From Micrococcales bacterium 31B (GTDB lineage Bacteria; Actinomycetota; Actinomycetes; Actinomycetales; Dermabacteraceae), in contig JAFFTF010000002.1 in assembly GCA_022803075.1 (NCBI GenBank), positions 164,090 through 228,089 of the forward strand: a DNA stretch of 64,000 nucleotides. The letters are read 5' to 3'. Below the pieces are notes generated by a model that made no database searches, was not told the DNA's origin, and saw only the letters and a list, made by a program, of their open reading frames with translations. The position numbers were made by a program, and so were the translations under genes. Below are positions 1-14,386 of this stretch, piece after piece; the stretch's first letter is position 1, and every line of letters starts with the position of its first letter.

Positions 1-2
1 CC

Positions 3-446
3 GCGGCGAAGCGCGCCGCCGAGCTCGGCAAGCGCGTCGGCGCGGGCACCGTGACCACGCGCGAGCAGCTGGAGGTCTCGCGCGACTGCGACGTCTCGTT
101 CAGCGTCTCGCCGGGCCTCGACCCTGCCATCGTGCGGGCCAGCATCGAGCTGGGACTCCCACACCTGCCGGGCGTGGCCACCGCGAGCGAGATACTCGCG
201 GCGCGCAACCTCGGCCTCGAATGGCTCAAGGTGTTCCCGGCCTCCGAGCTCGGCCCCGGCTGGATCAAGGCCCAGCGCGGCCCGTTCCCGCAGGTGCGCT
301 TCATCTGCACGGGCGGCATGACGCCCGAGAACGCTCCGGCCATGCTGACGGCGGGGGCGGACGCCGTGGGGCTGAGTGGCGCGTTTGCCTCCGACTCCGG
401 CGCCGCGGCCGCCGCGGCCCTCATCGCGGCGCACGCGCGGGGGTAG
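3..446 (+). CDS. eda: KDPG/KHG aldolase, 5'-truncated by window edge
   Basis: Class I 2-dehydro-3-deoxy-phosphogluconate/4-hydroxy-2-oxoglutarate aldolase, which splits KDPG into pyruvate and glyceraldehyde 3-phosphate. The frame is open from base 3, so the start lies outside the window. The visible part begins with GAGTV and a following TREQ segment, typical of the family, then has the Schiff-base lysine in WLKVFPA and the phosphate-binding CTGGM and GLSGAF segments. About 147 codons are visible against a usual length near 210, so roughly the last two thirds is present. It ends just before a bidirectional hairpin shared with secG. The upstream operon is not visible. The exact substrate (KDPG or a related keto-sugar acid) cannot be settled from this part. 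Confidence 0.85.
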   Translation, partial: AAKRAAELGKRVGAGTVTTREQLEVSRDCDVSFSVSPGLDPAIVRASIELGLPHLPGVATASEILAARNLGLEWLKVFPASELGPGWIKAQRGPFPQVRFICTGGMTPENAPAMLTAGADAVGLSGAFASDSGAAAAAALIAAHARG

Positions 447-474
447 CGGCGCCGAGTCGTCGCCCGGGCATGAA

Positions 475-504
475 AAAACTCCCGTCGCGTGCGGCGGGAG
501 TTTT
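475..504. terminator. Bidirectional intrinsic terminator between eda and secG
   Basis: A hairpin with arms AAAACTCCCG and CGGGAGTTTT and a short inner stem. The A-run on the left and the T-run on the right let it terminate both the plus-strand aldolase gene and the minus-strand secG gene, which converge here. Confidence 0.85.
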
Positions 505-524
505 GCTGACGTTGGGGCTGTTCG

Positions 525-776
525 CTAAATGGTCGGGTAAAAGCGCTCGATCAGGCCGAGCAGCACGATCACGAAACCCCAGACGACCGCGAGCACAATC
601 GTGATGCGCCCGAGGTTGCGCGCGGCCACACCCGACGAGCCTGCACCGCCCGAGATGCCGCCGCCGAACATGTCAGACAGACCGCCGCCCTGGCCCTTGT
701 GCATCAGCACGGAGATCACGAGCAGCACGCTCGTGAGCACAAGGAGGATCATAAGGATGAGACGCAGAATATCCAC
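525..776 (-). CDS. secG: Preprotein translocase subunit SecG
   Basis: Small inner-membrane subunit of the SecYEG channel that assists protein export. The 83-residue product has two hydrophobic segments (about residues 4-25 and 56-76) flanking a glycine-rich cytoplasmic loop with HKGQGGGLSDMFGGG, the SecG signature. The start is a GTG. In many actinobacteria secG directly follows tpiA. Here a reductase gene and a plus-strand PH-domain gene separate them, and secG probably has its own promoter in the roughly 250 bases upstream. Confidence 0.93.
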   Translation of the reverse strand: MDILRLILMILLVLTSVLLVISVLMHKGQGGGLSDMFGGGISGGAGSSGVAARNLGRITIVLAVVWGFVIVLLGLIERFYPTI

Positions 777-941
777 GGCTGGGGTTCTCGCTAACTAGAA
801 GTTGACACGTTCCCGATAAGCATACGGTACGCAGGGCGAATGGTCGCGCCGCAGCGCGCTGGTCGGGCGCAGTGGGCGGCAATTCACCTGCGGTTTTACT
901 CAGCGCGAACGCGGGCCGCGCGCGCTCACCCGGTTCGCGCC

Positions 942-972
942 GATTACGCAGAGCGACCAAAACGCCGTAATC
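942..972. promoter_or_regulatory. Inverted repeat upstream of the PH-domain gene
   Basis: Perfect 7-bp arms GATTACG and CGTAATC are separated by 17 bases in the 250-base divergent region between secG and the PH-domain gene. TACATA-like sequence just downstream could be part of a promoter. It could be an operator or chance; no known regulator site is recognised. Confidence 0.3.
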
Positions 973-1026
973 TGGTACATACATCCGCTGTGGATGCGCT
1001 CCGACTCTACACACCGACAGGACATC

Positions 1027-1398
1027 ATGGAACTTCAAGCCCTCACCACCTGGACCTTCATGCAAGAGGTGCCCGTGCCGCAGGACATCGTGGCCATGCT
1101 CGTGCAGGGCGAACAGCCCGTCACGGCGTTCAAGACCTTCCGCGACGCCGCCGTCTTTACCTCGAAGCGCCTCATCGTGCGCGACGCCCAGGGCATGACC
1201 GGCAAGAAGGTCGAGGTGTACTCCCTGCCGTATACCTCGATCAACATGTGGTCGACCGAGAACGCGGGCACGTTCGACTTCAATGCGGAACTCGAACTGT
1301 GGACCCGCGCGGGTCACATCAAGGTGAAGCTCGGCAAGGGCGCCGACATTCGCCGCATCGACCAGTTGCTCGCCTGGGCCGTGCTGCAAAGCCACTAG
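1027..1398 (+). CDS. PH-domain-containing protein (bacterial Pleckstrin-homology fold)
   Basis: A 123-residue soluble protein resembling the bacterial PH domain family (PF08000-like). Visible hallmarks are the central segment TSKRLIVRDAQG followed by YSLPYTSI and a closing helix IDQLLAWAV. The function of these proteins is poorly known. The ATG at 1027 is preferred over an in-frame ATG at 994 because an ACAGGA ribosome-binding site sits just before it and family members start near this point. The gene is single, divergent from secG, and followed by a strong hairpin. Confidence 0.75.
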   Translation: MELQALTTWTFMQEVPVPQDIVAMLVQGEQPVTAFKTFRDAAVFTSKRLIVRDAQGMTGKKVEVYSLPYTSINMWSTENAGTFDFNAELELWTRAGHIKVKLGKGADIRRIDQLLAWAVLQSH

Positions 1399-1405
1399 TC
1401 GTGAG

Positions 1406-1439
1406 ACGCGGCGCCGGGCTGGTTCGCCCGGCGCCGCGT
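1406..1439 (+). terminator. Terminator hairpin after the PH-domain gene
   Basis: A perfect 14-bp stem, ACGCGGCGCCGGGC with its complement, closes a 6-base loop. There is no T-run. It lies between convergent genes and may serve the minus-strand reductase gene as well. Confidence 0.75.
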
Positions 1440-1485
1440 GCTACTGCGCGCCCCTTCGAGCGCGCCCGCTCGGCCGTGAGCCCGC

Positions 1486-2442
1486 TTAGGGCAGCGCCTC
1501 GCCACGCGCCGCGATCCACAGGCGGTACCACTCCACGTAACTCATCGACGCCGCGACCTGCTCGGCCCCGGCCACGGCGCGCAGCCGTTCCGGGGTCTTG
1601 GTGCCCGTCACCGGCTGAATCGCGGCAGGGTGGCGCATGAGCCAACCCAGCTGAATCGCCTCGGGAGTCACCCCACGCTCGGCCGCCATGGTGGCAATCA
1701 AGGAGGCCGCCGCGGCGTCCCCCTCGTCGAGGCCCACGTGGCCGTTCACGAACTTGCCGCGGTCGAGCGGGCTCCACGCCTGCACGGCGATGCCCTCGGT
1801 GACGCAGTATTCCCACGTGCCGTGGGGGTACGTGGGTTCGGAGTTGCCAGCGGTGTTCAGGCGCACCCCCTGCTCGATGAAATCGCGGTGGCCGAGGCTC
1901 AGCTGCAGCTGATTCGCCACGAGCGGCTGCTTGACCCGCGTCTTGAGGTAGGCGATCTGCGCGGCCGACATGTTGGAGACGCCGAACGCGCGCACCGTGC
2001 CGCTCGCTTCGAGGTGGGTGAACGCGGCCGCGACCTCCGCGGGGTCCATCAGGGCGTCGGGGCGGTGCAGCAGCAGCGTGTCGATGGTCTCGACCTGCAG
2101 GCGCTCGCGCGATGCCTCGGCGCGCGAGACGATCGCCTCGGCGCTCAGGTTGTAGTAGTTGGGCAGGTCGTCTTCGCCGATGCGGATGCCGCACTTGGTT
2201 TGGATTACCATGCGTTCGCGCAGGTCCGGTCGCCGGGCGAGCACGTCGCCGAAGACCCGCTCGGACTTGCCGCGTCCATAGATGTCGGCGTGGTCGAAGA
2301 CGGTGAAGCCCAGTTCGAGGGCGGTGTCGATGAGGGCCTCCGCCTCGTCGACATGTTCTGGGCCGTGGGGGTCGTCGTTCCAGCCTCCGCCGAGGCCCAT
2401 GCAGCCGACGATGATGCGGCTGGGGGTAATGCTTGTGGTCAT
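1486..2442 (-). CDS. Aldo/keto reductase
   Basis: NAD(P)H-dependent oxidoreductase of the aldo/keto reductase superfamily, most like the YdhF/YcsN branch. The 318-residue TIM-barrel shows the catalytic tetrad: Asp50 and Tyr55 in FDHADIYG, Lys83 in QTKCG, and His126 in LLLHRPD. Near the C-terminus PVTGTKTPERL fits the cofactor phosphate-binding end. The start has a GAGGAGA ribosome-binding site. It sits between tpiA and secG on the same strand, but its long upstream gap and a palindrome there suggest its own promoter. The substrate is unknown. Confidence 0.88.
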   Translation of the reverse strand: MTTSITPSRIIVGCMGLGGGWNDDPHGPEHVDEAEALIDTALELGFTVFDHADIYGRGKSERVFGDVLARRPDLRERMVIQTKCGIRIGEDDLPNYYNLSAEAIVSRAEASRERLQVETIDTLLLHRPDALMDPAEVAAAFTHLEASGTVRAFGVSNMSAAQIAYLKTRVKQPLVANQLQLSLGHRDFIEQGVRLNTAGNSEPTYPHGTWEYCVTEGIAVQAWSPLDRGKFVNGHVGLDEGDAAAASLIATMAAERGVTPEAIQLGWLMRHPAAIQPVTGTKTPERLRAVAGAEQVAASMSYVEWYRLWIAARGEALP

Positions 2443-2479
2443 GGTGTCTCCTCGGGACGCGCGGTGATGGGCTTCCAGA

Positions 2480-2501
2480 ATACCTTCCAGTTGGCAGGTA
2501 T
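2480..2501. promoter_or_regulatory. Palindrome upstream of the aldo/keto reductase, MerR-type spacing
   Basis: Dyad ATACCT-N10-AGGTAT, 38 bases before the reductase start codon. Read on the minus strand, its end overlaps TATTCT, a plausible -10 element. A dyad overlapping the spacer is how MerR-family activators bind. No matching -35 element is evident, so this stays tentative. Confidence 0.4.
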
Positions 2502-2555
2502 CGGGTGATTGCGGCGCGGGTGGTCGGCGGGCGCCCGGCCCGGGGTCACCGGACG

Positions 2556-2596
2556 CACGCGTGCCCCGGTCGCGGGTAGCGATCGGGGCACGCGTG
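2556..2596 (-). terminator. Terminator hairpin after tpiA
   Basis: Long GC-rich hairpin with arms CACGCGTGCCCCG and CGGGGCACGCGTG and an additional inner GCGA/TCGC pair, about 40 bases past the tpiA stop codon. It probably ends the gap-pgk-tpiA transcript. Confidence 0.65.
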
Positions 2597-2636
2597 GTGC
2601 GGTTGTGGTGAGCAGCCTCGCGCTACCCAGCGCCGC

Positions 2637-3416
2637 CTAGCGCTGGAACCCGGCGATGCCCGCAAACTCCTCGGCCTGCAGCGACGCGCCGCCGACCAGG
2701 GCGCCGTCCACGTCGGCTTTCTGCATCAGTTCTTTCACGTTGCTGGCCTTAACCGACCCGCCGTACAGCACGCGCACGGCGTCGGCCACCTGAGCCGAAT
2801 ACAACTCGGCCAGGCGGGCGCGGATCGCCGCGCAGACCTCCTGCGCGTCGTCCGGCGTGGCGACCTCGCCCGTGCCAATGGCCCACACGGGCTCGTATGC
2901 GATGACAACCGACTTGGCGTGCTCTGCCGCGAGGTCCTTGAGCGCGCCGTCCACCTGCGCGAGCGTGTACTGCACGTGCTCGCCGGCCTTGCGCACGTCG
3001 AGGGGTTCGCCCACGCACACGATCGGCGTGATGCCGTTCTTGTAGGCGGCGACCGTCTTCGCGGCCACAATCTCATCGGTCTCGCCGTGGTACTGGCGAC
3101 GCTCCGAGTGACCGATGACCGCGTAGCTCACGCCGAGCTTCACGAGCATGGCGCCCGACACTTCGCCCGTAAAGGCACCCGAATCGTGCTGCGAGATGTC
3201 CTGCGAAGCGTACTTAACCTCAAGCTTGTCACCGTCGACGAGCGTCTGCACGCTGCGCAAATCGGTGAACGGGGGGCACACGACAACCTCGACGGCCGCG
3301 TAGTCGTGGTTCGCGTCTTTCAGCGTCCACGCCAGCTTCTGCACGAGGTGCGTGGCCTCCAGGTGGTCGAGGTTCATCTTCCAGTTGCCCGCCATCAGCG
3401 GGGTACGGTTTGCCAT
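2637..3416 (-). CDS. tpiA: Triosephosphate isomerase
   Basis: Interconverts dihydroxyacetone phosphate and glyceraldehyde 3-phosphate in glycolysis. The 259-residue protein has the full active site: Asn11 and Lys13 in GNWKMN, His103 in IGHSERR, and the catalytic Glu175 in [11 protein letters not shown], plus the phosphate-binding YGGSV. It is the third gene of gap-pgk-tpiA, 105 bases after pgk. Length and start fit the family. Confidence 0.98.
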   Translation of the reverse strand: MANRTPLMAGNWKMNLDHLEATHLVQKLAWTLKDANHDYAAVEVVVCPPFTDLRSVQTLVDGDKLEVKYASQDISQHDSGAFTGEVSGAMLVKLGVSYAVIGHSERRQYHGETDEIVAAKTVAAYKNGITPIVCVGEPLDVRKAGEHVQYTLAQVDGALKDLAAEHAKSVVIAYEPVWAIGTGEVATPDDAQEVCAAIRARLAELYSAQVADAVRVLYGGSVKASNVKELMQKADVDGALVGGASLQAEEFAGIAGFQR

Positions 3417-3521
3417 GTTTGACTCCTTGCCGGGGCACCACTGTGCCCCCTCACGCGGGCCTAGGGCCCGTGCCAGCCGCGCACGACCCGGGAAGCCCGG
3501 GCCGGCGCGTCCGACAAAAAA

Positions 3522-4715
<1,194 letters not shown>

Positions 4716-4794
4716 ATCACGCCTTCAACGATGGGAGGTAGACACAAAACGGCCCGCTGGCGGCGTACCACCTGCGAGCCGTCTCGTACAGTAC

Positions 4795-6138
<1,344 letters not shown>

Positions 6139-7119
6139 CTAATCGTCTAGCAGGTCGGCACTCAGGTTCGCGTCGGTCGCGGGAATACCCAAGTCGTGGG
6201 CGCGCTTGTCGGCCATGTTGAGCAGGCGCCGGATGCGACCGGCCACGGCATCCTTAGTCAGGGGCGGGTCGGCCAGCGCCCCGAGCTCTTCGAGGCTCGC
6301 CTGCTTATGCTGAACGCGCAGGAGGCCCGCCGTGAGCAGGTGGTCGGGAATGTCCTGACCGAGAATATCGAGGGCGCGCTCGACGCGCAGGCCCGCGGCG
6401 ACGGCGGCCCGCGCCGAGCGGCGCAGGTTGGCGTCGTCAAAGTTGGCGAGTCGATTGCTGGGCGCGCGCACTTCGCGACGCTGGCGACCCTGTTCCCAGG
6501 ACTGCGCGCACTCAGCGGCACCCATGTGCCCGAGCATCACGGAGATCGCCTCCCCGTCGCGCAGGACCACGCGATCCATGCCCCGCGACTCCTTCGTCTT
6601 GCTCTGCACGCCGAGCCTGCGCGCGATGCCGACCATGGCCAGGGCCACCTCGGAACCGGGGCACACCAGTTCGAGGGCCGACGTGCGTCCGGGCTCGGTC
6701 AGGGTGCCGGCGGCGAGGAACGCGCCCCGCCAGGCGGCCTCCGCGTCGTGCGCTCCCCCGCCGATCACGGCTGGCGGCATGCCCTTGACGTGCTGACCGT
6801 GCGCATTGAGAAGGCCCGCTTGGCGAGCCAGCAGGTGAGCGTCCTGGGCGACACGAACGGCATGACGGGTGGCGCGGCGGGTACCCGTGGCGGCAACTCG
6901 CGCGACGTGAGCGGGATGCTTGTAGAGGTCTTGGATGTTGGCGGCGAGCCGGTCCGCGGCGGCCTCGGAGTCGAACTCAGCCTCGAGGGAGACCGTGTGC
7001 TTGTCGACGGTGAGGACAGCAGCAAATCTGAGCATTGCAGCTGATTCCGCACGGCGGCAGCAGACGCGGGTCTCGGAGTGGTTCGTGAGTTCAGTTTTGA
7101 CGGAGGACGTGAGGGCCAT
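6139..7119 (-). CDS. whiA: DNA-binding protein WhiA
   Basis: Sporulation/cell-division regulator WhiA, conserved in Gram-positive bacteria. The 326-residue protein begins with [10 protein letters not shown], continues with a LAGLIDADG-homing-endonuclease-like domain (segments [33 protein letters not shown]) and ends in a helix-turn-helix domain with [18 protein letters not shown]. The ATG at 7119 is chosen because family members start at MALTSSVK; an upstream in-frame start would add 26 unrelated residues. It is the last gene of uvrA-uvrC-rapZ-yvcK-whiA. Confidence 0.95.
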   Translation of the reverse strand: MALTSSVKTELTNHSETRVCCRRAESAAMLRFAAVLTVDKHTVSLEAEFDSEAAADRLAANIQDLYKHPAHVARVAATGTRRATRHAVRVAQDAHLLARQAGLLNAHGQHVKGMPPAVIGGGAHDAEAAWRGAFLAAGTLTEPGRTSALELVCPGSEVALAMVGIARRLGVQSKTKESRGMDRVVLRDGEAISVMLGHMGAAECAQSWEQGRQRREVRAPSNRLANFDDANLRRSARAAVAAGLRVERALDILGQDIPDHLLTAGLLRVQHKQASLEELGALADPPLTKDAVAGRIRRLLNMADKRAHDLGIPATDANLSADLLDD

Positions 7120-7212
7120 AGCGGAAATTGTGCCATGAATGCAGCTGAAGTGACGGGTGCAGTTACCTGGCGAAACTGCGGCGTAGCACAGCGTCACAAA
7201 ATGTGTGGCCTG

Positions 7213-8205
7213 TCACACGTCGGAGTACGTGCCGCCGAACACGTCTCGGTAGGCGGCCGCGAGGCGCAGGGGGTCGTGCCGGGGGTCGTTCGAACTCATG
7301 GCCACCTGACGCAGCAGCAGTTTGCCTCCCCGCGCCGCCACCGCATCGGCCAGCTCGTCGGTGTCTTCGATCATCGTGGGGTCGGCGATCACGGCGTCTA
7401 CCTTTAACTGACCGGACATCTCGTGAAACACCTCGAAGTGCTGGGTAGCGGAGAGCCCGCCCGTTTCTTCTTTCGGCGACGCGAGGTTCATCGTGAGGCA
7501 GATGCGCGAGTCGGTCTCGTGAATCGCCTCGACAAAACTGGGCACGAGCAGGTGCGTGAGCACCGAGGTGTACCACGAGCCGGGGCCCATCACGACCCAG
7601 TCGGCGTCCCGCAGCGCTTTCAGTGCGGGCTTGCAGGGGGTGGGGTTCTCGGGCACCAACGCGATGTGTCGCACGCGCCCCTCGGTTTTAGCAACCTGCG
7701 CCTGACCGCGCACCTGTACCAGCTCGCCGTTTGGCAGTTCGACGTCCGCGACGATGTCGAGCGGGTCGACCGCCATGGGGAGCACGCGCCCGCGGGCACC
7801 GAGCAGGCGCCCCACCCAGTCGAGCCCCTGCACGGGGTCTTCCAGAATCTCCCACAGGGCCGTAATGAGGATGTTGCCGACGGCGTGACCGTTCATGTCG
7901 CCCTCGGAGGTGAAGCGATGCTGCAGCACGTCGGACCACACGTGGCCCCATTCGGTGTCGTCGCAGAGGGCCGCGAGGGCCATGCGGAGGTCACCGGGGG
8001 GCAGGATGTCGAACTCGGTGCGGAGGCGGCCCGAGGAGCCTCCGTTGTCGGCGACCGTCACGACGGCCGTGAGCCGGTCGCTGAGGTGTCGCAGCGCTGT
8101 GAGGGATGCATAAAGCCCGTGACCGCCTCCGCACGCCACGACCTTGGGCGAGACGACGTGGCCGCTGCGGCCCGCCCATCTGGGGCGACTCTTCGCCTCA
8201 GCCAT
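7213..8205 (-). CDS. yvcK: Gluconeogenesis factor YvcK/CofD family
   Basis: Protein of the CofD/YvcK fold, related to 2-phospho-L-lactate transferase. In Bacillus it is needed for gluconeogenic growth and envelope integrity and binds UDP-GlcNAc. The 330-residue protein shows the family motifs ACGGGHGLY, TVADNGGSSGRLR, GDMNGHAVGN and GPGSWYTS. The ATG at 8205, one base after the rapZ stop codon, is chosen because an upstream start would overlap rapZ. It is part of the conserved rapZ-yvcK-whiA trio. Confidence 0.94.
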   Translation of the reverse strand: MAEAKSRPRWAGRSGHVVSPKVVACGGGHGLYASLTALRHLSDRLTAVVTVADNGGSSGRLRTEFDILPPGDLRMALAALCDDTEWGHVWSDVLQHRFTSEGDMNGHAVGNILITALWEILEDPVQGLDWVGRLLGARGRVLPMAVDPLDIVADVELPNGELVQVRGQAQVAKTEGRVRHIALVPENPTPCKPALKALRDADWVVMGPGSWYTSVLTHLLVPSFVEAIHETDSRICLTMNLASPKEETGGLSATQHFEVFHEMSGQLKVDAVIADPTMIEDTDELADAVAARGGKLLLRQVAMSSNDPRHDPLRLAAAYRDVFGGTYSDV

Positions 8206-8206
8206 G

Positions 8207-9127
8207 CTATTCCCTGCCCAGGTCGCGGTGCGTCGTACGCACCTCGAAGCCGTCGACGCGCAGGAGTTCACCCAGCTTCTCGGTGATGGCTACGCTGCGG
8301 TGCTTGCCGCCCGTGCAGCCGATCGCAATGGTCGCGTAGTTCTTGCTCTCGTGCACATAGTTGTTGAGGGCCGGCAGCAGGGCGGCATGGTAGGCCGAGA
8401 TGAATTCTTGGGCCCCGGGGCGTCCGAGCACGTAGGTGGAGACGGGCAGGTCGCGGCCCGTAAGCTCGCGCAACTCGGGCTGCCAGTAGGGGTTGGGCAG
8501 AAACCGCACGTCGGCGACCTGGTCGGCGTCGAGGGGTATGCCGTACTTGAAGCCGAACGACATGACGGTGACGCGCAGGTCGGTGATGGGCCCCGAGAAG
8601 TTAGCGCGAATGGTCTGCGCGAGTTGATGCACATTGATGACGCTGGTGTCGATCAGGAGGTCGGCCTTTTCACGCATGGTCGCGGTCATGATGCGTTCGA
8701 GGCTGATGCCGTCGGTGAGCCTCGAATCGCCCTGCAAAGGGTGTGGCCTGCGGTTTTGTTCGAAGCGCCGCACGAGGATGTCTTCGGTGGCGTCAAGAAA
8801 GATGATGCGGTAGGGCGTGCCGGCGGCGGTCAGTTGATCGAATACGCGGTTCAGGTCGTGAAAAAAGTTTTTCGCGCGCACATCGACGATGACGGCGATC
8901 TTCGAGCTGAGGTCGGAGTCGTCGCGCACGTAATCGGTGACCGTAATGATGAGCTCGGGCGGCAGGTTGTCGATGACGTACCAGCCCATGTCTTCGAGGG
9001 CGCGGCCCGCGGTGGCGCGACCGGCGCCCGACATGCCGGTGACAATGAGAACCTCGGACGCCTGGGGGTTACGGTATTCGGGTCGCTCGGCGTGAGTCTG
9101 GGGCGAAGGCTGCGAGGGGATCGACAT
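8207..9127 (-). CDS. rapZ: RNase adapter protein RapZ (YvcJ family nucleotide-binding protein)
   Basis: P-loop nucleotide-binding protein. RapZ in E. coli controls GlmZ RNA decay and glucosamine-6-phosphate synthesis; in actinobacteria the role is less clear. The 306-residue sequence has a Walker A-like GMSGAGRAT near residue 31, with Arg in place of the usual Lys as is common in actinobacterial members. It also has YVIDNLPPEL and the C-terminal GCTGGKHRSV motif. An approximately 24-residue N-terminal extension precedes the fold. It lies 10 bases after uvrC and 1 base before yvcK. Confidence 0.94.
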   Translation of the reverse strand: MSIPSQPSPQTHAERPEYRNPQASEVLIVTGMSGAGRATAGRALEDMGWYVIDNLPPELIITVTDYVRDDSDLSSKIAVIVDVRAKNFFHDLNRVFDQLTAAGTPYRIIFLDATEDILVRRFEQNRRPHPLQGDSRLTDGISLERIMTATMREKADLLIDTSVINVHQLAQTIRANFSGPITDLRVTVMSFGFKYGIPLDADQVADVRFLPNPYWQPELRELTGRDLPVSTYVLGRPGAQEFISAYHAALLPALNNYVHESKNYATIAIGCTGGKHRSVAITEKLGELLRVDGFEVRTTHRDLGRE

Positions 9128-9137
9128 GCTTTTGCTT

Positions 9138-11090
9138 TCAATCGCGGGGGGCGGGTGACAGGATCTCGCCTGTCGTCATATTAATGCCGCCACTCGGCAC
9201 GTCGCTGTGAAGTTCTCCCATTATGGTTTCGGCCAGTGCGTTGCCGATGCCGGGCACGGCGGCGATCTGGGCGAGGGTCGCGGCTCGAATGCCCGCCACC
9301 GAGTCGAAGGCGGCGAGCAGGGCCTCGCGGCGTTTGGGACCGAGCCCGGGTATCCCGTCGAGCTGCGAGGCGCTCATGGCGCGGCCGCGTTTCGAGCGAT
9401 GAAAGCTGATGGCGAACCGGTGCGCCTCGTCCCGCACGCGCTGCAGCAGGAACAACCCCTCGCTCGTGCGGGGCAGGATCACGGGAAACTCGTCGTGAGG
9501 CAGCCAGATTTCTTCGAGACGCTTGGCGAGGCCCGCGAGGGCGATGTCGGTGACTCCGGCGTCGTCGAATGCTCGCGCCGCGGCCGCGACCTGGGGTTGG
9601 CCGCCGTCGACGATGATGAGCCCGGGTCGGTAGCGGAACTTATTGCTGGAGTCGGCGGGGTCGGTGTCGGGGTCGATCTCGCCGCTCGCGAGCGTCGGGC
9701 TGCCGGCCGCCGCGAGCCTCCGCAGGCGCCTGGTGATGACGTCAAACATGCTGGCGGTGTCGTCGCGCGCGGCCTCGCCCGTGATGGAGAAGCGGCGGTA
9801 TTCGCTCTTTCGGGGTAGGCCGTCCTCGAAAACCACCATGGAAGCGACGACGTTCTCGCCGCCCGTGTGCGAGATGTCAAAGCATTCGATGCGCAGGGGG
9901 GCCGTGTCGAGGTCGAGGGCCTGCGCGATTTCTTCGAGGGCCTTGGAGCGGCTCACCATGTCGCTAGAGCGCTTGAGTTTGTGCAGGTTGAGGGCCTGTT
10001 CGGCGTTGAGTCGCACGCGTTCGGCGAGTTCAGCCTTGTGGCCGCGCCGCGGCACGCGGATCTCGGGGCGGCGCCCGGAGGTGGAGGCGAGCCAGTCGCG
10101 CAGTTGCTCGGTGTCGCCGGGCAGGGTGGGCACGAGCACCTCGCGGGGTGCGGGCGCCCCGTCGTAGAGGGTCATGAGGGCACGCTCGACGACGTCGCCC
10201 GGTGCCGAATCGTCGACCTTTTCACTGATCCAGCCGCGCTGGCCGCGAATCCGGCCGCCGCGCACATGAAACACCTGCACGCTGACGTGCAGCTCGTCCT
10301 CCACGAGGGAGAGCACGTCGGCGTCGGTGGCGTCGGGCAGCACGACCGCGTTCTTTTCGAGCACCTTGCGCACCGCCACGAGGTCGTCGCGGTAGCGGGC
10401 CGCCGCTTCGTAGTCCATCTCGGAGGCGGCTCCCTTCATCTTGCCTTCGAGGGAGGTCACGAACGTGCCCGTATCGCCCGCCATGAAGGCCGCGAAGTCT
10501 TGCGCGATTTTCTGGTGTTCGGTTTCGCTGACTCGGCCGATGCACGGCGCTGAGCATTTTTCGATGTAGCCGAGCAGGCAGGCGCGCTGGGTGCGCTCCG
10601 CTCGCTTGTAGACGCCCTGCGTGCAGGTGCGCACGGGGAACACGCGCAGCAGCAGGTCGACCGTTTCGCGAATGGCCCATGCCGACGGGTAGGGGCCGAA
10701 CACCTTGTCGTGGGGCCCCGGGTCGCGGCGGGTGACCATGATGCGCGGCACCTTGTCTCCCGTCGTGACGACGAGGCGCGGGTAGGTTTTGTCGTCTTTG
10801 AAGATGACGTTGAAGCGCGGGTCGAACTCTTTGATCCACGTGAATTCGAGGGCGAGGGCTTCGACCTCGCTGCCCACGACGGTCCATTCGACGCTCGCGC
10901 CGGTGGTGACCATGCGCTGGGTGCGCGGGTGCAACGTGGAGAGGTCTTGAAAGTAATTCGCGAGTCGCGCGCGCAGGTTTTTGGCTTTGCCCACGTAGAT
11001 GACGCGGCCCTCGGCGTCGCGGAATCGATAGACGCCGGGGGTGGTGGGAACGCTGCCCGGGGCGGGCTTGTAACTCGAAGGGTCTGCCAT
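9138..11090 (-). CDS. uvrC: Excinuclease ABC subunit C
   Basis: Endonuclease subunit of nucleotide excision repair that cuts both sides of a lesion with UvrB. The 650-residue protein has an N-terminal GIY-YIG nuclease domain (GVYRFRDAEG, VIYVGKAKNL), a UVR helix near residue 200, an RNase H-like domain (CFDISHTGGENVV, IVDGGQPQV), and two C-terminal helix-hairpin-helix motifs (IPGLGPKRREALL, VPGIGNALAETI). The start MADPSSYKP at 11090 lies 11 bases after the uvrA stop. A much longer open frame upstream is only a shadow of uvrA. Confidence 0.97.
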   Translation of the reverse strand: MADPSSYKPAPGSVPTTPGVYRFRDAEGRVIYVGKAKNLRARLANYFQDLSTLHPRTQRMVTTGASVEWTVVGSEVEALALEFTWIKEFDPRFNVIFKDDKTYPRLVVTTGDKVPRIMVTRRDPGPHDKVFGPYPSAWAIRETVDLLLRVFPVRTCTQGVYKRAERTQRACLLGYIEKCSAPCIGRVSETEHQKIAQDFAAFMAGDTGTFVTSLEGKMKGAASEMDYEAAARYRDDLVAVRKVLEKNAVVLPDATDADVLSLVEDELHVSVQVFHVRGGRIRGQRGWISEKVDDSAPGDVVERALMTLYDGAPAPREVLVPTLPGDTEQLRDWLASTSGRRPEIRVPRRGHKAELAERVRLNAEQALNLHKLKRSSDMVSRSKALEEIAQALDLDTAPLRIECFDISHTGGENVVASMVVFEDGLPRKSEYRRFSITGEAARDDTASMFDVITRRLRRLAAAGSPTLASGEIDPDTDPADSSNKFRYRPGLIIVDGGQPQVAAAARAFDDAGVTDIALAGLAKRLEEIWLPHDEFPVILPRTSEGLFLLQRVRDEAHRFAISFHRSKRGRAMSASQLDGIPGLGPKRREALLAAFDSVAGIRAATLAQIAAVPGIGNALAETIMGELHSDVPSGGINMTTGEILSPAPRD

Positions 11091-11101
11091 GATGGTGGTC
11101 G

Positions 11102-14230
<3,129 letters not shown>

Positions 14231-14261
14231 CCATTCATCGTAGTGCGGCTCTCATAGGTTT

Positions 14262-14311
14262 TTGAACGGGGTTTCAGGGCGACGCCTCAGGGACGACCCG
14301 AACGCGGGTTT
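14262..14311 (-). promoter_or_regulatory. Two imperfect LexA-like boxes upstream of uvrA
   Basis: GAAC-N4-GTTT at 14300-14311 (inside CCGAACGCGGGTTTT) and GAAC-N3-GTTT at 14264-14274 each differ from the actinobacterial SOS box GAAC-N4-GTTC. They lie 34-81 bases before the uvrA start. SOS control of uvrA would make sense, but neither site is perfect. Confidence 0.3.
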
Positions 14312-14386
14312 TCCACAAGTATGGCCACATCCTCACGCCGAGACCCCGAACGCCCTTACAGTGGCGGCATACGTCAGGAGGAATTA

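Noticed and set aside
840-1640. Long plus-strand open frame over the secG-PH-reductase region
   Set aside because: Its translation is Arg/His/Ala-rich without family features and it overlaps the PH-domain gene in another frame; a GC-rich shadow.
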